From positions 124,001-188,000 of the forward strand of contig NZ_MQUQ01000012.1 in the NCBI RefSeq assembly GCF_001953865.1: a stretch of DNA of 64,000 nucleotides, written 5' to 3'. The notes beneath the pieces are model-generated. The model had not been told where the DNA came from. It saw only the letters and a list, made by a program, of their open reading frames with translations, and did no database searches. Both the position numbers and the translations under genes were made by a program. Origin of the DNA: Amycolatopsis coloradensis. GTDB lineage: Bacteria; Actinomycetota; Actinomycetes; Mycobacteriales; Pseudonocardiaceae. Shown here in pieces: positions 57,427 to 64,000 of the stretch (position 1 is its first letter; the number at the start of each line of letters is the position of its first letter).

Positions 57427-58644
57427 ATGTCGGTGTTCGGTCGGTTGGTTCCCGTGCTGGTGGGCCTGGCGGTGCTCCCGCTCGTCAGCGCGCCCGCCGC
57501 GGTGGCGGCGCCCGTCCAGGCCTGTAGTGAGGAACCGCGGGAACTGCCCATCAACGAGTTCACCGACTATCGCGAGATGGTGCGGGAACTCGGCAGGCTC
57601 GAGCGCGTGAGCAAGGGGCGGGTGGCGGTCAAGGAGGTCGGGCGGTCCACTCGCGGGCGGGTGATCCACCAGGCGAGCGTCGGGACCGGGCCGAAGGTCT
57701 TCGTGGTCTCCAGCGAGATCCACGGAAACGAGAAGACCGGCACCGACGCGCTGCTGCGTATCCTCGACTACCTCGGCACGTCGGAGTCGCGGGACGCCGA
57801 GCGGCTGCGGAAGACCATCACGTTCGTCGCGGTGCCAAAACTGAACCCGGACGGCGCCGAACTCGACCGGCGCGGCAACGACCTGTCGTGGGCCGAGGTC
57901 CAGCAGAGGTTCCCGCAACTCAAGGACCGGCCGCCCGCCTGGAACTACCTGAGCGACGTCCTCCAGGGTGACGACTACCGGAAGCGTCCCGGGTTCGACG
58001 TCAACCGCGACTTCAATCCTGATCTGAACTACGTCCCGCGCGCGGAGGACTTCCCCGGTGCGCCGGACGAGCCGGGTTGGTTCATCACGCCCGAGGCGCG
58101 GGCGCTGCGTTCAGTGTACGTCTCGCTGACCGGGCAGCGAGGGAAGGTGCCCGACGTCTACGTCGATCTGCACCATCAGGGAGCGTGCGTCCGGCAGGAG
58201 GGCAGCAACCGGCTCCTCGACGTCGGGATCGACTATCCGCCGCTGCCGGACAAGTTCTTCGAGCCCGGCCAGAAGTACGCGAAGTACCGCGATGTGTACA
58301 CAAAGGACGAATCGCGGCAACTGGCGATCAGCGGGTTCAACGGGATGACGTCGCGCGGGTTCGTCGGGGCGCGCTATCCGCACGCGCCGGATCGCGATCT
58401 GCCGGGGCAGGCGCGGTGTTCGTTCGCCTTGAACGGGACGGGGACGGTGCTGTTCGAGGTGCGCGGTCAGACGCAGACGCTCGGGCAGCAGCACCGGGAA
58501 CACTTCACGCGCGCTGTGATGGCCGGGCTGTACAACATGCTGCGGGACGTGAGCACGGGCGCTGTCGAGTACATCGACCCGGAGGCTTTCGACCGGCTGC
58601 CCGGTACCGCCGACTCGGCCGCTGCCGCCCGCGTGCTGGAGTAG
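57427..58644 (+). CDS. secreted M14 zinc carboxypeptidase
   Basis: 405 residues with a signal peptide (VPVLVGLAVLPLVSAPAAVAAP) and a carboxypeptidase A-type domain. The zinc site is HxxE in VVSSEIHGNEKTGTDA, and the third ligand His is in YVDLHHQG. The catalytic Glu is in VLFEVRGQT. DYREMVRELGRLERVSKGRVAVKEVGRSTRGR is the usual N-terminal beta-alpha part. It removes C-terminal residues from peptides outside the cell. It is close to the S8 gene, so the two may cooperate in extracellular proteolysis, though a terminator separates them. Confidence 0.92.
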   Translation: MSVFGRLVPVLVGLAVLPLVSAPAAVAAPVQACSEEPRELPINEFTDYREMVRELGRLERVSKGRVAVKEVGRSTRGRVIHQASVGTGPKVFVVSSEIHGNEKTGTDALLRILDYLGTSESRDAERLRKTITFVAVPKLNPDGAELDRRGNDLSWAEVQQRFPQLKDRPPAWNYLSDVLQGDDYRKRPGFDVNRDFNPDLNYVPRAEDFPGAPDEPGWFITPEARALRSVYVSLTGQRGKVPDVYVDLHHQGACVRQEGSNRLLDVGIDYPPLPDKFFEPGQKYAKYRDVYTKDESRQLAISGFNGMTSRGFVGARYPHAPDRDLPGQARCSFALNGTGTVLFEVRGQTQTLGQQHREHFTRAVMAGLYNMLRDVSTGAVEYIDPEAFDRLPGTADSAAAARVLE

Positions 58645-58660
58645 GGGTTTCTCCTGGGTT

Positions 58661-58721
58661 GAAGTACGTGAAGGCCCCCTTCATTGCGCCAGGCGCAATG
58701 AAGGGGGCCTTCACGTACTTC
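58661..58721. repeat. 61-base perfect inverted repeat, family C
   Basis: Arms of 30 bp (58661-58690 and 58692-58721) around a central A. The sequence starts GAAGTACGTGAAGGCCCCCT and continues TCATTGCGCC. It sits between the convergent M14 and DUF559-like genes, with the stop codon of the latter (58720-58722) on its edge. It acts as terminator for both. Confidence 0.92.
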
Positions 58722-59685
58722 AGGCGGCGGTCGCGAGGTGGATGTCCGGTCGGGGGCGGGACTCGGCCACTTGACGGGCGGCGCGGAGTTCGGCGAGAAC
58801 CCCTTCCGGATCGTTCTGCAGACGTGACGGCAAGGTTTGTACAACGACGAGCCCGGCTGCCACATAGCGCGCATTGCGCTCCAGGGTTCTGGCGTAGTCC
58901 GCCTTGCGGAAATGAAACTCGAAAGAGTCGATTTCCCAAACGAGACCCACGTCTTCCCACAACGCGTCCGGGCGTCCGATGTATCGGCCTTCAGTGTCGT
59001 AGATCGCAACGTTCCACTGGCTTGGTGGCGGGGACAAGCGCTGACTGAGCATTTTGGCGCGTGACTCCGCCATGGAGCGGATGTCCAGCCAGTTCGTCAG
59101 CAGGCGCCTCGGGATCGCGGTTCCTCGTTTCGTTCCATGGTTGAGTTCCCACAGCAGTGCCCGGGGGTGACATCCACCGTTCTGAATTGCTTCGATCAAG
59201 ATCTTCTCCACCGGTTCCGTGTCCTTGAGCCGGCGCACGGTGTCCGTAGTGGCTCGGACCAAAGGCGCCAAGGGAACCTCGCGACGAACGTGCGGAGACG
59301 GCAGTCTGACCGTCCGCTCGACTGTCACGAAACCAGTGCTGCGTACCTTCCGTTCATGGGGGATCAACAGGTGCAGCCCCAAGTCTGCCGGTATCGTCGA
59401 TGAACGCAGACCGTGTCGAAGACAGGCTTCGCCGCCGGTGAGAAGCGCTTCGGCTCCGCCGTGCAGCAGCGCGGCTGTCACGAGTTGGTCATTGGTCGGT
59501 TCAGTGCTGTGCAGCAAGACGATCCCCGGCAACAATCGTTGCCACGGCCCACCCGGCAGGCAACGGGTGTAAATCGTCCGGCTGTTCATTTCCAGGCTTT
59601 CCAGGTCGGAAGCGCGGATCACTCCGCCACGACTCCGCTCCAGCAGCAGTTCGGGTTGCTGAGCCCATCTCCCCCTCTTGGTCAT
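58720..59685 (-). CDS. DUF559/PD-(D/E)XK-like protein with N-terminal AbiEi-type HTH
   Basis: A 321-residue protein. The N-terminal part (PELLLERSRGGVIRASDLESLEMNSRTIYTRCLPGGPWQRLLPGIVLLHS) looks like the wHTH found before AbiEi and DUF559 regions. The C-terminal part carries an endonuclease-like core IGRPDALWEDVGLVWEIDSFEFHF with the PD...(D/E)xK-type residues Asp and EID, and YARTLERNARYVAAGLVVVQTLPSRL. A nuclease or defence-related role is possible but not shown. It is bounded by two nearly identical family C inverted repeats (58661-58721 and 59774-59834). Confidence 0.75.
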   Translation of the reverse strand: MTKRGRWAQQPELLLERSRGGVIRASDLESLEMNSRTIYTRCLPGGPWQRLLPGIVLLHSTEPTNDQLVTAALLHGGAEALLTGGEACLRHGLRSSTIPADLGLHLLIPHERKVRSTGFVTVERTVRLPSPHVRREVPLAPLVRATTDTVRRLKDTEPVEKILIEAIQNGGCHPRALLWELNHGTKRGTAIPRRLLTNWLDIRSMAESRAKMLSQRLSPPPSQWNVAIYDTEGRYIGRPDALWEDVGLVWEIDSFEFHFRKADYARTLERNARYVAAGLVVVQTLPSRLQNDPEGVLAELRAARQVAESRPRPDIHLATAA

Positions 59686-59773
59686 AAAGCCATCATGAGT
59701 GCGGGACCGAGCACTTCACCAGAGCCAATTCGCCGACCTGTGGATAACTGCCCCCTTGTGGATAACTCGGTCC

Positions 59774-59834
59774 CAAGTACGTGAAGGCCCCCTTCATTGC
59801 GCCTAGCGCAATGAAGGGGGCCTTCACGTACTTG
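59774..59834. repeat. family C inverted repeat near the sdhB stop
   Basis: 29-bp arms (59774-59802 and 59806-59834) around CTA. It is nearly identical to the element at 58661 and lies 15 bases from the sdhB stop on the minus strand, so it terminates the sdh operon. Confidence 0.92.
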
Positions 59835-59849
59835 CAAGAACCAGAAGCG

Positions 59850-60620
59850 TTAGACGCGCTTGAAGAGCAGGGCGCGCTTCACCTCTTGGATCGCCTTCGT
59901 CACCTGGATTCCGCGCGGGCAGGCGTCGGTGCAGTTGAAGGTCGTCCGGCAGCGCCAGACGCCTTCGGAGTCGTTCAGGATGTCGAGACGCTCTTCGGCG
60001 CCTTCGTCACGCGAGTCGAAGATGAACCGGTGCGCGTTGACGATCGCGGCCGGGCCGAAGTACGAGCCGTCGTTCCAGTAGACCGGGCACGAGGACGTGC
60101 AGCAGGCGCACAGGATGCACTTGGTCGTGTCGTCGAACCGGTCGCGGTCGGCCTGCGACTGGATCCGCTCGCGGGTGGGCTCGTTCCCGTAGGCGATCAG
60201 GTACGGCTTCACCGCACGGTAGGCCTCGAAGAACGGGTCCATGTCGACGTAAAGGTCCTTGAGCGTCGTCAGGCCCTTGATCGGCGCGATGGTGATGGTG
60301 GTCTTCTTGCCACCGGTCTCCAGCAGGTCCTTCATCAGGACCTTGCACGCCAGCCGGTTGATGCCGTTGATCTGCATCGCGTCGGAACCGCAGACGCCGT
60401 GCGCGCACGAGCGACGGAACGAGAACGTCCCGTCGATGTAGTCCTTCACGTAGAAGAGCAGGTTCAGCAGCCGGTCGGTGCGCTGCGCGGGGACGTCGTA
60501 GGACTCCCAGTGCGGCTCGGTGTCGACCTCGGGGTTGAACCGCAGGATCTTCAGCGTGACGGTGATCGGCGTGTGGTCGGAGGACACGGCCTCCGACTTC
60601 TCGGGGGTGGCCGTGGTCAT
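59850..60620 (-). CDS. sdhB: succinate dehydrogenase iron-sulfur subunit
   Basis: 256 residues, passing electrons from the FAD of SdhA to the membrane anchor. The three cluster sites are visible: the [2Fe-2S] site (RRSCAHGVCGSDAMQINGINRLAC), the [4Fe-4S] site (CILCACCTSSCPV) and the [3Fe-4S] site (CRTTFNCTDACPRGI). ATG 60620 overlaps the sdhA stop (ATGA), so translation is coupled. The last gene of the sdhCDAB operon, ending at a strong inverted repeat. Confidence 0.97.
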   Translation of the reverse strand: MTTATPEKSEAVSSDHTPITVTLKILRFNPEVDTEPHWESYDVPAQRTDRLLNLLFYVKDYIDGTFSFRRSCAHGVCGSDAMQINGINRLACKVLMKDLLETGGKKTTITIAPIKGLTTLKDLYVDMDPFFEAYRAVKPYLIAYGNEPTRERIQSQADRDRFDDTTKCILCACCTSSCPVYWNDGSYFGPAAIVNAHRFIFDSRDEGAEERLDILNDSEGVWRCRTTFNCTDACPRGIQVTKAIQEVKRALLFKRV

Positions 60621-62374
60621 CAGTACTTCCGCTCCATCGGTTCGTAGCGGGTGAAGGTCACCGGCTTGTAGTCCAGTCGGATGTCGGCGGACAGCTCGGC
60701 ACCCTGTTTGTAGGCCATGGTGTGCCGCATGAAGTTCGTGTCGTCCCGGTTCGGGTAGTCCTCGCGGGCGTGCCCGCCGCGGGATTCCTTGCGTGCCAGG
60801 GCGCCGACGACCAGGACCTCGGCGAGTTCGAGCAGGAAGCCGAGTTCGACGGCTTCGAGGACGTCGGTGTTGTACCGCTTCCCCTTGTCCGACACGGTGA
60901 TCCGCTCGTACCGCTCCTTCAGCGCCTGCACGTCGGTCAGCGCCTGCTTCAGCGTGTCCTCGGTGCGGTACACCGAAGCGTGCGAGTCCATCGTCTTCTG
61001 CAGTTCGGTGCGGATGTCGGCGACACGCTCGTCGCCGTGCTCCGAGAGCAGCAGCGACAGCTGGTCCTCGACGACCTTGGTCGGGTTCTCCGGCAGCTCG
61101 ATGTGCTCGTGCGCCAGCGCGTACTCGGCGGCGGCGATGCCGGCGCGACGCCCGAAGACGTTGATGTCGAGCAGCGAGTTGGTGCCCAGCCGGTTCGAGC
61201 CGTGCACCGAAACACACGCGACCTCACCCGCGGCGTACAGGCCGGGGATGACGTTCTCGTTGTCCCGCAACGCTTCGCCGTGGATGTTCGTCGGGATGCC
61301 GCCCATCACGTAGTGACAGGTCGGGAACACCGGCACCGGCTCGGTGACCGGGTCGACACCCAGGTACGTCCGCGAGAATTCCATGATGTCCGGGAGTTTC
61401 GCGTTCAGCGTCTCCTCGGGGATGTGCGTGACGTCGAGGACGACGTAGTCCTTGTTCGGCCCGCAACCGCGGCCCTGCAGCACTTCCTGCACCATCGACC
61501 GGGCGACGATGTCGCGCGGCGCGAGGTCCTTGATCGTGGGGGCGTAGCGCTCCATGAACCGCTCGCCGTCGGCGTTGCGGAGGATGCCGCCCTCACCGCG
61601 CACGGCCTCGGAGATGAGGATGCCGAGCCCGGCCAGACCTGTCGGGTGGAACTGGAAGAACTCCATGTCCTCCAGCGGCAGGCCCTTGCGGAAGATGATG
61701 CCGAGGCCGTCACCGGTGAGGGTGTGCGCGTTCGACGTCGTCTTGAAGATCTTGCCCGCGCCACCGGTGGCGAACACGATCGACTTCGCCTGGAAGACGT
61801 GCAGCTCGCCGGTGGCCAGCTCGTAGGCGACGACGCCGGAAGCGGCCGGGTCGCCGTTCTCGTCCGGGGTCAGCACCAGGTCGAGCACGTAGAACTCGTT
61901 GAAGAACTCGGTGCCGTGCTTGACGCAGTTCTGGTACAGCGTCTGGAGGATCATGTGCCCGGTGCGGTCCGCGGCGTAGCAGGCGCGGCGCACCGCGGCC
62001 TTGCCGTGGTCACGGGTGTGCCCGCCGAAGCGGCGCTGGTCGATCTTGCCCTCGGGTGTCCGGTTGAACGGCAGGCCCATCTTTTCGAGGTCGAGGACCG
62101 CGTCGATGGCTTCCTTCGCCATGATCTCGGCGGCGTCCTGGTCGACCAGGTAGTCGCCACCCTTGATCGTGTCGAAGGTGTGCCACTCCCAGTTGTCCTC
62201 TTCGACGTTCGCGAGCGCGGCGCACATGCCGCCCTGGGCGGCGCCGGTGTGCGAACGCGTCGGGTAGAGCTTGGTGAGGACCGCGGTGCGGGCGCGCTGG
62301 CCGGATTCGATGGCCGCGCGCATGCCGGCGCCACCGGCGCCGACGATCACCACGTCGTACTTGTGGAACTGCAT
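60620..62374 (-). CDS. sdhA: succinate dehydrogenase flavoprotein subunit
   Basis: 584 residues. The FAD-binding start is KYDVVIVGAGGAGMRAAIESGQ. The flavinylated His is in KLYPTRSHTGAAQGGMCAAL. The active-site region has FNRTPEGKIDQRRFGGHTRDHGKAAVRRACYAADRTGH and CHYVMGGIPTNIHGEAL. FQFHPTGLAG and GSNRLGTNSLLDINVFGRRAG are diagnostic. It oxidises succinate to fumarate. Follows sdhD by 29 bases. Confidence 0.97.
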   Translation of the reverse strand: MQFHKYDVVIVGAGGAGMRAAIESGQRARTAVLTKLYPTRSHTGAAQGGMCAALANVEEDNWEWHTFDTIKGGDYLVDQDAAEIMAKEAIDAVLDLEKMGLPFNRTPEGKIDQRRFGGHTRDHGKAAVRRACYAADRTGHMILQTLYQNCVKHGTEFFNEFYVLDLVLTPDENGDPAASGVVAYELATGELHVFQAKSIVFATGGAGKIFKTTSNAHTLTGDGLGIIFRKGLPLEDMEFFQFHPTGLAGLGILISEAVRGEGGILRNADGERFMERYAPTIKDLAPRDIVARSMVQEVLQGRGCGPNKDYVVLDVTHIPEETLNAKLPDIMEFSRTYLGVDPVTEPVPVFPTCHYVMGGIPTNIHGEALRDNENVIPGLYAAGEVACVSVHGSNRLGTNSLLDINVFGRRAGIAAAEYALAHEHIELPENPTKVVEDQLSLLLSEHGDERVADIRTELQKTMDSHASVYRTEDTLKQALTDVQALKERYERITVSDKGKRYNTDVLEAVELGFLLELAEVLVVGALARKESRGGHAREDYPNRDDTNFMRHTMAYKQGAELSADIRLDYKPVTFTRYEPMERKY

Positions 62375-62403
62375 TGAGGACTCCGCTTAACGTGTGGTGG
62401 GCG

Positions 62404-62823
62404 TCAGTTGGCCGAGATACCTGGGTCGAAGGTGAAGATCACCATCGTGCCGACGGCGAGGATCAGCACCATCGAGACGTAGAGGACGATCTTCAGCCAG
62501 AACCGGGTGCTGTCCTTGCGGGCGTAGTCGTCGATGATCGTGCGCAGCCCGTTGCCACCGTGGATCTCGGCGAGCCACAGCATCGACAGGTCCCAGAACT
62601 GCCAGAACGGCGAAGCCCAGCGGCCGGCGACGAAGCCCCAGTTGATGCGGTGCACGCCACCGTCGAGGATGTTCATGATGAACAGGTGGCCGAGCACCAG
62701 CACGATCAGGGCGAGGCCCGAGATGCGCATGAACAGCCAGCTGTAGAGCTCGAAGTTGCTGCGGCGGGCAGCGGGGCGCTTCGGGGAGCGCGGCTTGTCG
62801 AGTGCGAGAACTTCGGATGCCAT
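62404..62823 (-). CDS. sdhD: succinate dehydrogenase hydrophobic membrane anchor
   Basis: 139 residues, three membrane helices (SWLFMRISGLALIVLVLGHLFIMNIL, FWDLSMLWLAEIHGGNGLRTIIDDYA and FWLKIVLYVSMVLILAVGTMVIF). The His in VLGHLF is the likely heme ligand. With SdhC it anchors SdhAB and reduces quinone. ATG 62823 was chosen, two bases after the sdhC stop. The longer upstream frame is a shadow of sdhC. Confidence 0.93.
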   Translation of the reverse strand: MASEVLALDKPRSPKRPAARRSNFELYSWLFMRISGLALIVLVLGHLFIMNILDGGVHRINWGFVAGRWASPFWQFWDLSMLWLAEIHGGNGLRTIIDDYARKDSTRFWLKIVLYVSMVLILAVGTMVIFTFDPGISAN

Positions 62824-62825
62824 GG

Positions 62826-63275
62826 TCAGTGCCCCCCGAACATAACTTCGACGGTGCGCTTCATCATGAAGAAGGCACCGGGAATCATCACCACGACCCA
62901 GATGGCCAGGATCGTCCAGAGCATCGGCTTCTGGAACTTCGGTCCCTTTTCCCAGAAGTCGACCAGCATGACCCGGATGCCGTTGAGCGCGTGGAACAGC
63001 ACCGCGCCGACGAGGCCGACTTCGAGGAGGTTGACCAGCGGGGTCTTGTAGGTCTCGATGACCTCGTTGTAGGAGTCGGGCGACACGCGCACGAGCGCGG
63101 TGTCGAGCACGTGCACGAAGAGGAAGAAGAATGTCAGCACGCCGGTGATGCGGTGCAGCACCCAGGACCACATACCGGGGTCGCCCCGGTAGAAGGTCCC
63201 CTGCCGGCGTGAGACACCCGCGGAGGCGCTCGCAGCCGCCTCAGTGGCGCTGCTGGGCGTAGCCGTGGTGGACAT
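62826..63275 (-). CDS. sdhC: succinate dehydrogenase cytochrome b556 subunit
   Basis: 149 residues from ATG 63275, with a polar Ser/Ala/Thr-rich N-terminus. Three membrane helices follow: WSWVLHRITGVLTFFFLFVHVLDTAL, LVNLLEVGLVGAVLFHALNGIRVML and MLWTILAIWVVVMIPGAFFMMK. The LHRITG motif is the family signature with the heme-ligating His. First gene of the sdhCDAB operon. Confidence 0.93.
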   Translation of the reverse strand: MSTTATPSSATEAAASASAGVSRRQGTFYRGDPGMWSWVLHRITGVLTFFFLFVHVLDTALVRVSPDSYNEVIETYKTPLVNLLEVGLVGAVLFHALNGIRVMLVDFWEKGPKFQKPMLWTILAIWVVVMIPGAFFMMKRTVEVMFGGH

Positions 63276-63810
63276 CGGTGAACGGCCTCCAACGTCATGG
63301 CTTGGGCCCGCTGACCGCTGGTTTCCGCGCCTGCCGCCGGGTCGCCCACCTGGGGAGGGCTCCGGCGACGGTGCCGAGATCGTGGTCATCGAGCGTGGAT
63401 GAAAGGGATGCTAGACCCGCTCCTCACGGTGGGCTCACCTCCGGGTTCGTCTGTGTGATGGACCAGACATCGAGGCCATCGCACGATCGAGTGACGGGAA
63501 CCGCGTAATTCACCAGTTCGTCCACTGTGGACGCGACGGTCGTCACAGGTCGCCACCCGGGTGGCCGTGAACGGTGCGTGACGACTCTCGGGCCTTCACG
63601 CGGCCAGGGGGCCGAGTGCTGCCAGCCGTGATCACCGTAAGTACTCCGTTCGTCGCGCGTACGATTCATGAGTAAACGTTTGTGTCACGTAGCGTGCCTT
63701 TCCTATGGCGGCTAAGCGGCCGTTAGGTACCGTCTCTCGGTCGAACCCGGCACTGTCGCCGGGTCGTTTCTTCGGACCATCCGCTGGATCAGCGGGGAGG
63801 GAGACACACG
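63276..63810. promoter_or_regulatory. 535-base divergent promoter region between sdhC and the lipoprotein gene
   Basis: No credible gene is seen; open frames here lack ribosome sites and coding bias. The minus-strand half should hold the sdh operon promoter and the plus-strand half the lipoprotein promoter. An imperfect dyad CTAAGCGGCCGTTAG lies at 63712-63726. I cannot name a regulator. Confidence 0.45.
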
Positions 63811-64000
63811 TTGCGTCGCATGCGTGGAACCGCGCTGGCCGCCGTCACCATGGCCGGTGCGCTCGCACTGACCGGGTGCGCGAAGGATTCCGGAGCGGGG
63901 AACAACAACAACGCGAGCACGGGGGACCAGTCCGCCAGCTGCGTGACCGCGCCGAAGCCGCCCGCCGCGGCCGCCGCCTCGAGCAGCACCCAGAGCGGTG
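63811..64000 (+). CDS. start of a lipoprotein gene, probably BMP-type ABC transporter substrate-binding protein
   Basis: A TTG at 63811, preceded by GGGGAGGGAG, opens a frame to the window edge. LRRMRGTALAAVTMAGALALTGC is a lipoprotein signal peptide with the lipobox LTGC (Cys about residue 23). After the Cys comes a polar, Asn/Ala/Ser-rich linker (NNNNASTGDQSASC, then AAAAASSST). The assignment to the basic membrane lipoprotein family rests on the position next to sdhC and the N-terminus, since the binding domain lies outside the window. Confidence 0.6.
   Translation, partial: MRRMRGTALAAVTMAGALALTGCAKDSGAGNNNNASTGDQSASCVTAPKPPAAAAASSSTQSG

Noticed and set aside
60722..62377. A 551-codon plus-strand open frame opposite sdhA
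   Set aside because: Antisense of the flavoprotein subunit.

Overview
The window comes from a high-GC actinomycete, most likely Amycolatopsis or a close Pseudonocardiales relative. I base this on codon composition, many leaderless or GTG/TTG starts, a two-subunit methylmalonyl/succinyl-CoA style neighbourhood, an actinobacterial imuA'-imuB-dnaE2 mutasome, DUF1707, DUF5336, DUF6350 and DUF3017 proteins, and an NADP isocitrate dehydrogenase of the 400-residue type. The species call is inference. Most of the window is ordinary chromosomal core with accessory genes between, and no prophage, insertion sequence, rRNA, tRNA or CRISPR array was seen.

Layout. 1-7.4 kb: a partial Pro/Ser-rich membrane protein, a tandem repeat array (1949-2561), chorismate mutase, a DUF1707 protein, the helicase pcrA, an SOS-box-preceded CxxC protein and an M23 peptidase. 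7.8-17.3 kb: a large membrane protein overlapping a degenerate B12-binding-like protein, then sucC-sucD, a DUF5336 protein, a DUF6350 protein and purN-purH. 17.5-21 kb: small enzymes and a secreted or anchored Pro/Gly-rich protein. 21.3-27.2 kb: a perfect SOS box followed by imuA', imuB, an unannotated 50-codon gene and dnaE2, the SOS translesion mutasome. 27.3-35.6 kb: hemerythrin, VOC, an MfpA-type pentapeptide protein, a large cytosolic-looking protein with a C-terminal TNT NAD-glycohydrolase-like domain, two MFS exporters, an ArsR regulator and a DUF1918 protein. 35.7-45.5 kb: methyltransferase-like and GNAT genes, a DNA glycosylase-like protein, the lysG-lysE exporter pair, an aldo/keto reductase with an epimerase, Lrp/AsnC, a DUF2203-methyltransferase fusion, two paralogous membrane proteins and icd. 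45.6-59.7 kb: exonuclease III, a frameshifted cupin opposite a MarR gene, and a run of exported enzymes (GH19 chitinase, S1, S8 and M14 peptidases, D-Ala-D-Ala carboxypeptidase), with trpS and a YihY/BrkB protein between. 59.8-64 kb: sdhCDAB and the start of a lipoprotein gene.

Functional themes. TCA-cycle genes recur (sucCD, icd, sdhCDAB). DNA repair and SOS genes also recur (pcrA, imuA'-imuB-dnaE2, xth, the HhH-GPD protein), and two perfect LexA boxes are visible. Purine synthesis is represented by purNH. Cell-wall and extracellular hydrolases are numerous.

The most unusual non-coding signal is a set of dispersed intergenic repeats. Family A is a 22-bp palindrome (arms CGCGTTTAGC and GCTAAACGCG around GG or CC), with about 14 clear copies and several decayed ones. 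Family B shares the left half of A joined to a GATCGCGATC palindrome. Family C is a long perfect inverted repeat built on GTACGTGAAGG. A and C are combined in one tandem 136-bp array at 1949-2561. The best protein-level leads are the 50-residue protein inside the mutasome cassette, the SOS-box-preceded CxxC protein and the TNT-domain fusion protein.
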